Shown here: one piece after another, positions 24,909 through 37,863 of the stretch
Layout of the letters: every line of letters begins with the position of its first letter
Numbering within the stretch: the stretch's first letter is position 1
DNA from: Graphilbum fragrans
Taxonomy: Eukaryota; Ascomycota; Sordariomycetes; Ophiostomatales; Ophiostomataceae
Length of the DNA: 64,000 nt
Direction: 5' to 3'
Assembly (NCBI GenBank): GCA_001513895.1
Contig: LLKO01000008.1
Coordinates: 1,079,486 to 1,143,485 of the forward strand
Translations under genes and position numbers: made by a program
The notes under the pieces: generated by a model
The model's database searches: none
What the model was told of the DNA's origin: nothing
What the model saw: the letters and a program-made list of their open reading frames with translations, nothing else

Positions 24909-25344
24909 ATGTCCTCCGCTGGCTTGCCTTGCTCTTGCCTTCTCTTATATTTACCCTACGCCTCCTCCCCTTCTTTGACCGTCTTCCCTTTCATTCTTTC
25001 ACTTCTCCTTCACCCCTTTCCCTCAACATCACCATCTGCTCCGTCTCCCTTTGTGCTTGCGTTCCATCCTCTTCATTCTTTGGACAGCCATTTGTGATAC
25101 CCCTTCGTCGCCGGCCCTCTTGCCGCTGACCTTCGCTGCCTCATTGCTACCACCTTGCCGTCCCAGCAGTCCATAGTCCATATTCCTGAGTCCATATTGG
25201 CTCTCGTTACGGCCTCAATTCTCCCCCTTCATTCTTCCCATCATCTCTACCATCCTCCCTCTCGCCTGTCCGCCGTCTCTCTTCCACACCCACGCTGTCA
25301 AGCTCCCCTGTGCCTCTCCCACACGCACGTTCGCAACCTCCACC
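24909..25344 (+). promoter_or_regulatory. Probable 5' leader of the C2H2 factor with a candidate uORF
   Basis: The plus strand here is rich in C and T and contains no ATG between 24912 and the start codon at 25345, as expected for a scanned 5' leader. The nearest upstream ATG, at 24909, opens a 62-codon frame ending with TGA at 25095-25097, well before the main start. If the mRNA begins upstream of 24909, this would act as an upstream open reading frame. The transcription start site is not visible from sequence. Confidence 0.45.
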
Positions 25345-26899
25345 ATGGACATGAAGTTGGACTACGTCCCAACCGTGGACACCCACCACCAGGGCAGCTT
25401 TTCTTCTGTCACCTCCTCGGCCTCTGCGCCGTCGGTGTATGACCCTTACACCCCGGTCTCGGGCCGCTCCTCGCCCATTGCCGGCCAGCGCCTGAACTCG
25501 GTGGCGTCGGTCGACTACGACCAGTGCTCGGCGTCCGCAGCGGCCTTCTCCAATGTGTCTATGAACCTGACGCCGCCGCCCTCGGCCACCGCGCCCTCTT
25601 TCTTCATGCCTGTTTCGGCCCCGGATATGTCGGGCTACATGACCGCATCCGCCTACTCGACACAGACACCGGCCACGCCGGATCGCCACGGCAGCATCAG
25701 CAGCAACCAGAGCACCGGAGCCAGCCCGACCAGCCCGGCCCATGTGCTGTCGTCGTCCTATCCCTCTGCTCTCTCCCTGGGCAGCATGGGCCAGCCGGCC
25801 GGCCACCACAGCCATCACGGCCACCACGGCCACCACGGCCACCACAGCCACCACGGCCATCCCGCCGCTGCTCACCAGAGCATGATGTGCGGCCCGGCCA
25901 CGCCCGACGCCGGCTTCTCCTATGCCGAAGTGCCTCGCACCCACCAGCCGCACAGCCACCACCACCAGGCCATGGCCCAGCCGCCATACCACCACATGCA
26001 CGCGGCTAATGCCAAGCAGCCCGCCTTTATGTTTCCCACGCCTCCGTCCTCCCAGGCCATTGCCACCGACGAGTTCTCCCCCTCCGAGTTCTACTGGCAC
26101 GGCAACCACGTCCGCCCGGACAGCCCCATCACCAACTTCTTCGACGAGCGCCCCTCGATGCAGCAGATGCCGCTGCCGCCACCCACGGCCACGCTCCGGT
26201 CGTCCATTGTCAAGCGCGAGAGCACCATTGACGAGGCGGCCGCCGCGGCCGCCGCGGCCGGCGTGGCTGCCCAGCACGAGGAGGAGCTGATGCGCCGCTA
26301 CTCCGAAGGCTCTTCGGGCCTGTCCTCCAGCAGCATGACCCCGACGCCGATGCGCCGGCGCACCATCATGGAGAACGCCGCCCAGATGAAGACGGTGGCT
26401 CTGCAGCAGCGCATCGGCGGCGAGGGCCACCACATGCCGCAGCGCGCCAACAGCTACAGCGCCTACTACGGTGCCGCGGCTGCCAGCATGGCCCACGACA
26501 ATATCATCACCCGCAATGGCATCCAGGTGTCCAAGGTCGCCTCGGGCGCCTTCAAGTGCATTGTCCCTGGCTGCCCTTCGCGCCCTTTCAAGCGCTCCGA
26601 GCACCTCAAACGCCATGTCATGACGTAAGTAGCCCGCTCCCTTGCCATCCCTTTGCCCAAAGTGCAGGTGACTAACAAACCCTAGTCACCACGAGAGCCG
26701 TGATGTGTTCCCTTGCGAGTTCTGCGGCCGCACCTTCAACCGCAAGGACAACTGGCGCTCCCACCTCAAGCTGCACACCGTCATCCGTGGCAAGAATGCC
26801 CGCACCGACTACTTCGCCAAGGCCGTCCACATGTACGAGGATGAGATGCGCAAAGTCAGCAAGTGCCGGCCTCGCAAGGAACGCCCCAGCCGGATCTAA
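25345..26899 (+). CDS. Two-finger C2H2 zinc-finger transcription factor
   Basis: Exons 25345-26624 and 26686-26899 flank a 61-bp intron (donor GTAAGT, branch GACTAAC, acceptor CCTAG) and give 497 residues. The ATG lies in an ideal context, CACCATGG. The N-terminal 400 residues are low complexity (Ser, Pro, Ala, Met), with a striking His-Gly-His run around residues 153-175 and a short poly-Ala. Finger 1 begins at Cys405 (C-x4-C, with one extra residue before the first His) and its last His is encoded across the intron. Finger 2 begins at Cys437 and is a regular C-x2-C-x12-H-x3-H finger. The basic C-terminus ends PRKERPSRI. A paired C2H2 at the C-terminus resembles BrlA-type developmental regulators, but similarity outside the fingers is not evident to me, so I give no symbol. 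Confidence 0.85.
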
Positions 26900-29800
26900 A
26901 CCTTGCGTCGCCCGGCGCCTTTTTGTTTTGTGTTTCGTGTGCCTTGTTTTGGTCTTTTGTGGTATTTATATCCTATTTTGCGTGTGATATCTTATTTCCC
27001 CAACGCGTTGTCCGCTTGGTTACTTTTACCCTTCTTACGCTCGCTCTTTCCTCTTTCTTTATACTTTTATTCCTGTGCTTTCCTTTCTCTATTGTATGGT
27101 TTTTTTTTGGCTTCTTTATTATCTGGGATTTTGGTGTCTGGAGTTTGGATGTTACGGGAACAGTTACCAGGTAATGGAAACGGCTTGGGCAAACCAAGGG
27201 CAGGGGACCTGTACACAGCAAGTCTTGTATTTTTATCTAGTCGTGTATCGGAGGCGATTCAAGGGATGGACTCCCTGCGGAGGGAGGAGGGACTATGTGC
27301 TCTGACACTGTGTCAAGTTGCTCGGGAAAAAAAGCGAGTCAACATGGGAAGAGGAGGACATTCTACGAATAGGACTATTTTCAATTAGAAAGTTATGATC
27401 CATCTGTACGCGCTAGCCGAACTGAAATGCGTGAATATGAGTCTAATAACAGAGAGTGAAAATGAAATGAAATCGCTGCATGTAATGTTGGAATTTGCCT
27501 TTTACGGGGCAACTCGGCCCAAGCCAATTTCTGTCTGCATGTGTGATAAATGCAGTTGCGAGCAACTGGTTATGGGGCGTTCTGTGGTGAATCACCACTT
27601 GACCGTGTTAGACGGTGCTGCGTCTTTGCCGGCAACGCACTTGCGGGAGGTGATGATTTTTTAACGTCACATCTGGTCCACCCTGCCCCAACCGGCTCCG
27701 GAACACAAACAAAACCTCCTGCTTTATTCGTAGACAAGACACGAACACAACCGCAACCGGCACTGGCACTGGCTTTTTCCTGCTCCATATGAGTCGTAGA
27801 CGCAGAGACTCAGATCAGAGATGTGGTGGTGCTTGTCCACTCCGCCTCCTCCCTGCACCCCTGTCTATCATCCTGGACACATCAGAGTCCCCGTTCTCCA
27901 CCCACACTACATCATGTAGCTACATAGTACGATGATATGTAGCTACACTACACTACACCTACGACACCCAGAAACTAACCCAGCACAAGCCGAGAGAGAG
28001 GTGGAGGAGGACGAGGCAAACGAACAACAGGCGTTCGAGCCACCGCTGATTCCGCCGATTCTGTCCACCCAAAGATACGTATCTGTGGGCGGCGAATCAG
28101 GTGGTGCGTGCTTCTGCCGCTGCTGCCCTTTTTTCTTTTGTTTATCAGCACACGGGCGCCACACCACCACCACTTTCTCCCCTCGGGGACCGCGAATGGC
28201 TCGACCTAGCTGGCACACGAGTACTCGTACACAGTATGTACGACAAATCCATGTCCACGTAGTGTAGGCAGGCGCAACGGCCATTTCATTCCACTGTCTC
28301 GCCTTTGATGCACGCCCACTGGGCCGGGACCACTTGCTTTCTTGTCTCTGCGGTCCTTCGGCTGCTGCCTCTCGTATTGCCATTTCCCGTTGGCCTGCAG
28401 GAACCGTCGTCTCCTGTTCTACTTGCCATTCCCTCTTTCTGCCTAGCTGCATGAGGTAAGACAGTGGCCGCCGCGAAACAGGCCGTGAAATCTGCGGGGG
28501 GGTGCTTTCGGTGAGCTGGACACATAGAGGCATGCCCACACAATCTTGTTTATGCTTCAAGAAGGGGCCTTGTCTCCATATCGTATCTCGTACAGCCCCC
28601 AACAGGTACGCATACATACTCGTCTATGTATGTACGAACATCACTATCACTAGCTCGGGCGGGGCGAAGAGGTATGGGGAGACGTCGAGCCCCCCCCAAA
28701 ACCAAACCCGCCCAAACCAAACGGCTTGCGTCACGTCTGCCCAGGTTTGCCCATCTGGTCCCCCTCCTTCTGTCCTCTTTCCCCTTTCTGCGTCTTCCTG
28801 TTCCTGCATGAAGGCGCGGCCGTTCAATAGTGCGTACGGCTACGAGTCATACTCGCACATACATTCGCCGTCTTTGTGCCGTATCCCGGCATGCTCTAAT
28901 CGAATCCATAAAACACGCTACTAAACCATAAAGCAAAACGACATCGATCACTGCACCACCCCCCTCTTCTAGGTACGTATCTCGCGCGCGCGCCCCTCCC
29001 CCCTCCCCATAAGGAAATAGAAATAAATTGGCCCGTGTTCGCATTATGCAGATCGTGGCCTGTCATAGGCCACTTTCCGCCTCTCAGCTCGGTCGGCTTT
29101 CGTACACGCGCGGTTTCTCCTTCTTGTCGTCCTTTGCACTCGTGTCTCTCTCTCGTCCGCTCTCTCGCTCTCTCACGTACTTTCTCTTTTTTCCTCTTGG
29201 CCACCGTATCTGCCAGATGTCTCTCTCTCTGCTGTGCAGGGTCCTATCTCTTCATTCAGGGATGCCCACCTCTCTCCACCTCGACCCCCTCTTTTCCATC
29301 TCAGATTCAGAACTCCTCTGTGCATCTTGGCCACCCCATTGGCTACCCTGACCTGGCTGAGATGGAGGGTGTCTCTCTACCTTAGCGTCTAGTCTTGGTC
29401 TTGGAGGGGGGAAGAGAGAGGGGAGGGCGGGTTTCGATTCCTTTTTTTTCTTTCCTTTTTTGTCCTGGGGGATTTTTCTTCTTCATTTTCTCGCATCTGT
29501 CTCACGTACTCGGTGGCTTTGGGGTTCCTGATATCTGGTTTTTTTCTTCTCATCCTAGACCATTTGTTGAGATTCTGGAGCCACATCCACAAAACTTCTC
29601 GTTTTCGTTCTCCACGATCCCTTGTCTTTTTGCGTGTCTTATCTACGTCCAGGCTCGATTTGGCGACTTCCGTATCTATACTGTAGTGAGCCGTATCTAT
29701 CGGGGGTGCCACTTTACTCCGTACACTTGCACGGTGAGCAATAGTTGCTTAGTAGTCTCTTGGTTCGCCTGTTTTGGGCTCACTTGTTTTTGTAGCTCGG

Positions 29801-30000
29801 ACCAAGTCCCCCGCACATCGTTTTCTTAGGGCAGATCCTATGACTCTTTTATTTGTCTCTTTCTCGCCGTTTGTCCTTGTATGTATGTAAGCCAAAAAAT
29901 GGCCGTCTAACCGGCCACACCGTCGACTAACGAGTGGCCCCTCCCAAGTGCATCGCCTTTTATTCGTTTCCTTCCGTTTTACTTTTTAATCCTTTTTTAA
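26900..30000. other. 3' flank of the C2H2 gene and intergenic DNA
   Basis: The first 200-300 bases are T-rich and probably contain the 3' UTR and polyadenylation signals of the C2H2 gene. Beyond this I recognise no gene. A 12-bp palindrome ATGTAGCTACAT lies at 27914-27925, with a partial copy at 27937-27947. A palindrome ACGAGTACTCGT lies at 28217-28228. A G-rich stretch at about 29405-29430 could form a quadruplex. Confidence 0.5.
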
Positions 30001-33000
30001 ATCCTTTTCTCGCTTTAGTTGACTTGGCGCCCACTTTCGCTTGGACGCCCGTTCCGCACCCACAAGCGGATCATATAGCGAACTGCTACCGGCAGAGCTA
30101 GGCTGACGGCGCAGGCCAGTGTCCAGTCGTAGGAGTAGTAGCACCTAAATCACAGACCAGTCTCTCAGGCCAAGCTATATGCCACAGACAGCATATAAAA
30201 CGGGGATAGAGGGATCAACCGGGGAGCATTAGCTCAAGGCATTCCCCTCATCCTCTCGTCATTAGCGAGCCGGAGCAAAAACAGAGCAGGATATCAACAA
30301 AGGACCAAGAACGTGTGAGAGAGAGAGAATACGAGTACGGCGGGACATGGGTACAAAAAGTGGTGGCCTGTGGCTAGCTTGGCCGAAAATATGATGTACC
30401 GTGTACATTCAGACACAAGACCAGGCGAAACCTGGCTAGACACCGTGGAAACTGTAGCCATGAGACCCAATCTCTCACTGTCGGCCATAGTCCAGCTGCG
30501 AATGTGCTGAGTAGTAGCTCTTAGGCAAGCCATAGCAACCGGGGGAAGAGTAAAAGAGCTCCTAGTGGCGTATTACGCTCGCATTGTCAGGTTTGCTTGT
30601 AGACAATGGGCCTTTTCGGAGAGAAGTATGTCTAGCTACTAACATGTCTCGCCCTGTCTCATCATTTCTCTAGCCAACGAGACTGCGATTTTGAATAAAA
30701 GAGAAGCAGCAATGTGCAGAGTCTATTGCCCATTTCTCTCTCATTCGTCCATGTGTATTAATATCAGTCATTATCATACGTTGTATGCGAGGTGGGCTTG
30801 TGTCTCTTTTTTCTTCACATCCGGAACTTTGTCTCGATCAGGCGCGGGTCTCGAGAAATTTCGAGGGAATCTCGAGAGGGTCGGAAGTGAACACAAAGCG
30901 CCACTACCAGAAACGCCCCCCCATAGTGTTTTTGTCTTTGCAACAGAACAAAGAGAAGCAGTTCATGTTCAAAGCCATAGGCTGTCCAGCCGTAACCCAA
31001 TACAGCTATGGGCCGAACGCTATAATGATGAGCCAGACTGATCCTCGTCTGCATTCCAAGCTCCACATAACTGTGGATAGTATAAGCGGTCCCTGCTAAC
31101 ACTCTGTACATGGTGTCATACAAATCTGAGAACTTCACGCCCCCCTTCTCTCCCCCGTCCAGTACCCTCTTGCTCTGGCTTCCATGTCTGATAGTCTTTG
31201 TAGTCGTACCAATCAGTGAGTTTCTTCCGCAACATTGGCTAGATACTAATATCCTGCCTGAAAGAAGTTTTGAGCGAACTAGCTCAACCTATTTTCTCAT
31301 TGAGAGACTTGGCGACACCTCAACCGATTCAAGATACCAGTAGCATGGTGTTCCCAGCTGTAGACTTTGGGTGGCAATGTCGATTTGCACCCTGATCGTG
31401 CTGTTAGTCCCAGCCACTCGTACTCGTAGAGGTATGTACTCGTAATCGTACTTCGAACAGTGATGTGCGCCCAACCGTTTCTTCCAGCCAATCTCCTGCT
31501 CCCATCCTGCTGCATACCAAGGGAGGCCTTCCGGTTGTCCCGCCTCCTAAAAGATGGTAGGTAAGACTGGTTTATTCCTGTTGCTGTTGACTGTAGTTGT
31601 AGTACATAGGTGCCTGAGTGGGTTCCTACCTGCACCGGCATTTTTCGTGGAAGGTGTAAGAAAGCGTTCCAAAAGACGGCCGTGCGATGTACCTTGTACA
31701 TACACGCCTATCACAAGAATATCACTGAACGTGGGAATGGCGCTGTAATTGCACACCTGGCCGTGTTTACGATAAGCAGACCCTGTAGTCGATCCTGTGA
31801 TGGCACACCGGAAGGATGATCATACATAGTGTAGCTAATGACAGCTGGGCTGGGAAGGCCGATCTGCTGGGTAGAAGACACATATGTGGCCCACATCGGC
31901 AAAAAAGCATAGGCCCCCCCCTGTCAGCTTAGAGCTGGACCCCTGCTCTACTAGCTGTAGTTGTACTTGAGGAAGGCATGGAACCCCAAGCATCTGTGCA
32001 CGAAGGGGGTGCACAAAGTCGTTGCGTGTCTCTCTCAGGTGTAACTTGCCTTATTTTCCGACACCTGTGCACCATGGCACCACAATAATGTGAGGCCCTT
32101 CTCCTCGTATTTCTCGTTCTCGAGATATATACATATGGGGGGATCTGGGCTTTCTTGCCGCTTAGTGCAATCGGCCGTTTGCTCAATGATCGTCCCCAGC
32201 TGCAGTGCTACGGGGTCCTCCCCTCTCAATGCTCCAAAAAGGTGTAGTAAAATGTGCTGTTTGGGTTCTCTCCATGACGCCAGCATGCATTTTTAGCACT
32301 ATCCTGCGCTTACCCCAAATCTCTTGGGAGTCGTACTCTGTACCTAACTCCCCTCCAGTGCCCCAGAGAGCATTTAATACACTAGGTGCAATTTGGGGGT
32401 TGTCCGGACCGAACTTGGCCCATACTCGTAGAACTGCGCAGTAGCCTTGCAGTAGCATCTGCAAGCCTGAATGATTGCTCTGTTTTGACAAATTCACTCC
32501 ATACACTCACACTGCAATATGGTACAAAAGCACCAACAATTCGAATACGAGCGCGCAAACTGCTGCCTCTAACCTGGAAAAGGTTTTTTTTAGATAATCC
32601 TACCTATCTGCGCACATCCCGGAAACCGGGACAGAAGTCCCGCAATTCACAACTTATTTTTTTTTCTCCAAAGTTTTGTAGCTGCATGCATCGGAAACAC
32701 CGCTTGCAAGCGGGCTGATTGTTGGCCAACTGGACGAAGTCGCCAAACTATTTTGCGCCCGGTCCCACACCCAACTTCTCAACTGGCTGCTACTTGGTTC
32801 TTTGTGGCGCAAATTCAGCTGGTGTGAGCACTTGAGCATGGTCAGGGGGGTCAGCCTTGCTCTAGTCTGCCTGCAGAGTAAGAAATCCAGTCTGTTATGA
32901 TCGAACATTCGCCGCCGATAGATGTATTATGTGTGTATGCATTGGAATGGGTGTAGATATAATAAGTCTGTGCGACTGCTCGCCGGAAAGTACTGTTAAT

Positions 33001-36000
33001 AACCCGCGGATGTGGTCCCGGAGAGTAACACGGAAAAGCAGGTCTGAGAAACCGCTTCACCTCGGCACACGGCATCTTTTACACGGCAAGGAACATCCCA
33101 GCGCTATACTCGTATACGAGCAGGAACAAGGCATATTTCTCAGTGTGAAGAAGAAAAGCGAGAAGAAAAGAAAAGAAAAACAGCACACGTACCGAGGCTG
33201 GTCTTGCTGGTCGGTCTGTTTCCCGAGGGTTATTCAACGCTCCTCGAGTCATAGCGGTGCCGCAACAGCAGAACCTCTTGCAACTTCTTTCCGGTCGCAG
33301 AGCGGTTTTATCTCGCTGGACATGCTTTTCCTAGCCATTTATTAAGAAATAAGCTATATGTGCTACATAAATGAGTGTAGTCTTGGAATTTTGCTTTCGC
33401 TGTTTATCTCGGGGCGTGTACGATGCCGCAATCTTTTGGGTACACAGAGCGCAGTGATTACGGCTGTTTTCACGAGCAGCGAAAGCGGCAGACATGGCTA
33501 CCAACAAACAAGAGCAAGTGAACTTTTGTCTTTGTTGGTGCACTGTATGTAGGCGCTCTTGCTTTCTTTTGTGTATGTGCGCTTGGCGGCCTGTTCCTTG
33601 TCCCGTCTCCAGCTGATGAGAAAAACATCCACTCAAATTTCCTTTGGCTCCCGCATTTTGTCTTTCCCCAGCTACTTTCGTCCGGCGTAGTATGCCAACA
33701 GACAAACCAACGGCCGGCCAGGTGCCCTCTGGGACTCGGCCGGGCCGGCTCAAAAAGCGGTCCTTCGCAGTTGTACTCACGCAGTTTTCGGCGAAGAGTG
33801 GAGTTTCGTCGCTGCAACACCGCGCTCATTTGTACTTGTAAACGTGCATATGATTTCCCGCTCTACTCGTAGGAATACGAGACGCCTTCCCGAAAAAGGC
33901 ATCTAGCAGCTATGCTATACGGAGTACACGAGCCCTCTCCTTTTTTTCCTGTTTCAAGCCGTAAGCTGTGGTGGCGGTGGTGTCGCCATGTGCGAGTGCA
34001 AGCTGCAGCCAGGCGCAAGAGTATGCGTATGTTGATTTGTTAGGGCCCTCCTTGGCAACCTAAAGAGCTTAAGTCGCGGGAGATTGCCTCTAGTCGAGGA
34101 GGATGCTCACCAACAGGATCCACCAGGGGCTGCTTAACCTGTAATTTGTGTGGTGCTTCTCATCACATCCTTAAACAGTGATTTTTTTCTGTTATTACTC
34201 CTTTTTCACGCATCATGTACGAGTACACACCGGCGTTGGTGCAATAACAAACAACCTGCAGGCCTCCCGAGTCTGTTTCGTGTTTTGAGACTACAAGTCA
34301 CCGAACAAAAGAGAAAGAGCACTAGTCTGTGAGAGCAAGCTAGGGAAAAGTGAAATACTGCGTCCGAAACACAGAGTTGTTTGGCCAAAGGGGGTGTGTA
34401 CCTACACAGAGAATGCATGTGTGTGTTGGACGTTTGTGACGTGGACATTTTGAGGGTGCAGCGTTGGGGTGATGGGGGCGACAGAATCCTTTCGAAGTCG
34501 CTTTTTTGTTTGCTCCTTGCTCCGTTGTCGCTGCCATTGCAAATGCCTCTTTGTACAATTCGTGCAAATTATGGGTGCCATGTGGCGCTGCATTAATACT
34601 GCTCAATTCAACTATAGCTATGTTGCATATACGAGTACAAACTGGGTCGGTAGTTACGCTCCAGCCGCACCAATGAAACAGAATGTGCGCTTTTCAAGTA
34701 CAGGTAGAACCAGAGCGGAACTAAATCCGGGTCGGACGGGTTGGTGAGGTAGCATTGCATTTTTGTTGTATGCGACCTTGGTCGCTGGTTGTGACTTATC
34801 TACTCATGATATGAAGCCCGCATGTGGTATCTTTGTTGAAATTGAGTGTGGGAGAGAAATATCTGAAGCACCTTTGATGCCAATAAATAGTTATGTTCGT
34901 GGTGTGCGGCCTAAGCTCTGACACGCATCCTTGGAAGAAGAGGGGTGGTGGGGACCAAAACGAATACGGACCAACCGAAAACCAAGCCGACCTCTCCCAC
35001 CTTTCCGGGTAGAAATAGTGAGACGTGATAGAGCTAATAGAAGCAAGACTACAGGTCTGCAAGCACGGATGAGGGAGGGGGAAGAGGCTGGCGCAAGGAC
35101 TCCGTTGTGGCTTGTGATGCGGCGGCTTCGCCGAATTGAAAGCATTAAGGATGGGAGCGAGAAGGGAGGGGGTGTTGGTGTTTCTCTCGCTCTTACTTAA
35201 CCGGGAAAGCACTTCATGACATTTACGCCTTGTGCTCTCGGGCTTTTTACGTCCCATGGACGTAAATAGCGCACATTGACCGTTTGCAACCTTCACTACT
35301 GCCTAGGAGGCGGAGAGACATCTTCTCCAACCAACAAATGCAACCAGCCCCATTGGGAATTCGGAAAACGCCATGGAGATCTCAGCAGAGGTATTATATG
35401 TGCCGTTATGTCTTTTCTTGTATTTACGGCGCAGACCGGTACTTTTGAAAGGATGGACAGCATTGCGCAGTGGCTGGTACCAATTTGATTTCAGGGGTCT
35501 GATTCAGAGATGCTCGTATGGTCTTGTTGGTAAGGAGTCTGAAAGGAGATAAATACGATATGTCGTTTTCTTTCCAGTGGTCACTCGGCTTATGTGTAGG
35601 GTTGCTTGTGATTATCGTATTTTCTCCTCTGCTAGTTAAGGAACAAGCGGTATGAAGTTGTCTAGAAGCTCATGTGATGCTTTGCCACTCGAGAAAAGAC
35701 ATCAAATCCCTGAACTTATGTGTCTGGCCACACCATTTCTAGCTCCTGTTGTTCCTAGCCTGGGCGGCTATTCTTTCTATCGCCGCAAATAGAATAGACT
35801 GTCAACGAGGCACCAAGAAAGTAGCAAACACAACTGAAACCTTGTGATGGGAAAGGGGAATAATCGGCGAGACCGCCAACAACCACAAGTAGCGCAAGAA
35901 GATATGCAAAGGGTGTGCTGCTTGACGGTACCTTAGGTGAGGAACAAGCCAGACGTAAAGGCCTGCATCATGGCTAGTACATTTCGACTAGTCTATGTTA

Positions 36001-37600
36001 AAGGCTTCACAATGATGCAACACAAGGAGCGGCACTTATTCTTTCCATATTTTGTTCGTGCACGATTATTATCCAAAGGTACCACCACTCTCAGCTGCCG
36101 TTTCCTTTGCTCCGACATTCACTATGCTGTTTCCGTCGAGGAGAGACAAGTACTTAGTCGTGGAGATGTGACAGAGTTGCTTCCACAGATCTTGCAGCAG
36201 ACGAGGGCTATCGAGGAGTTATTGTTGTGTTCGCCGACCATGGTAGCATTCGCCGATGTCGTTGGAACATCACCAACACACCCACACTCCTGTCGGGCAC
36301 AGCCGTCATAGGATAAGTTTGAAGCAGGTATCAGAAGGGGCATCTTGAGCGGAAAGGGATAGGCCTCGCTCGAGGGTAAACTATGGGTACCTATTGGCAT
36401 TTTCCCATATTCGACCAATCTCACGTCTAACCACACCGTCTTCTTTAGGAGCCTAATGTTGCAACCAACAGGGGAAGCATATCTCGGAAATCCTTGCTCT
36501 TTTCCCCTTTGTTTTTTTTTGGCTTTTTTCTCCCTGTCCGCAAACAGCCACCTTCGTTTGATTATAAATAGATGCACACCGGTCTGGGATGCACGGTTGA
36601 TTGATGGCGTCTTGCAAGGGTTCTACGAAATTGGAGCGGTCGAAATGTTGTGCCGATACCATGTAGGTGGTTGTTTGTTCTCGCAGACCGTCGTCTGCGA
36701 TGCAGCGGCCTCGAGTTTTGTGAAGCGAAGAACACTATCTCCATGCCTGTAGCTCGCTCTTAATATAAACAGAAGTAACACCAAACACAGGAGTGGCCGT
36801 GATTCGCTCCTTCTCTATCAGCACAGCACGAATATTCATCGTTGTGAAGCAGTTAAGCGCTGTGACTGTGGTTCATAGGGTCTAAAGCGGGGCGGAGGCT
36901 AGTTCAAGGTGCGGGGCAGGGCTTTTGGGGAAGGAATACGTAGTGTAGTAGAAGGGAACAGTAGCCTCATACCTAGAGAGGAAACAACGTCATGGGAGGC
37001 AGGCGCCATCGGGCAGCAAGAGCCACAAATTTGGGTCGGCATTCCGGCATTCTCAGCAGCCAGAAAAGCCAAAGGAAGGATCACCAAATCACCACTTTGG
37101 GATGCGCCACAACTTGGAGACTCCCCCAAACACCGACCACCGCCCGACCCTGGATACCCCGCTGTTTGTCAAACGTTCGTGACTGCATGCTGCAACCGAC
37201 TGGCCATGCCCAATACCACTAGCGGCTACCCGCAAAGGCGGAAGAGGCTGTACAGGTGGTAACTGACTGGAGGACAGACACGAAAACGAAGCGGCCGCGG
37301 CCACAAGCAGTAAATCGAGCATCTTGGCGGTGAGTAGGCGTGCCACGTCTCGCAGGTCCTCGTTTGGCCGTGCTTGCACCGGCGCATGCCTGCATGGTCC
37401 TATCACGAGCAGCGAAGCAAACCTCTGGCGGCCAGAATTGTGTGCGACGTCCAAGTGCTGGACGAGATTGGGAAAAGGAAAGCAGGAAGACGCCAGAAAA
37501 CAGCACGAAGCCCCATAAAGGCCAGCTTCGCGCGCCAAAAGCCCACTGTGGCTGCGTTGTCTTCTGTATTTCAGGGTGCTACTGCTTCTTTTGTTGCCCC
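30001..37600. other. Gene-poor region, no gene recognised
   Basis: Composition is somewhat more AT-rich than in the coding parts. No frame on either strand resembles a known protein and no tRNA-like fold was found. TACGAGTAC-type words and palindromes recur (31417-31429, 33109-33120, 33918-33927, 34217-34226). A purine-rich tract lies at about 33149-33182. Old, diverged mobile-element remnants are possible but I cannot point to terminal repeats or an encoded enzyme. Confidence 0.45.
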
Positions 37601-37863
37601 CGTTCATGGAGAGTTGGTTGGTCTCTTGATATTCCGACGCCCCTCCAGCTCACCGGTTCTGGTTTCCTCTGCTTTCTTTTTGTTGTTTCCAACACTCTAT
37701 TCGCATATGCCAACGTCTAGCTTGGCTCCAACTGGTAAACAGCACACCACCAACCTCTCCTTTTGCAGGCTGCCGGGAGTCTAACCACAGCACGTAGGCG
37801 CCACACAAGGCGCCCATCCAGACCGACTCCCTCCCGCTAAGAAACGCCCGCATCCGACAAGCC

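Noticed and set aside
25207..26616. Minus-strand 469-codon frame opposite the C2H2 gene
   Set aside because: A GC-rich shadow frame; the plus strand encodes clear zinc fingers with a consensus intron.
30001..37600. Transposon remnant
   Set aside because: No terminal repeats, target duplications or enzyme-like frames could be found, so it is left as unassigned intergenic DNA.
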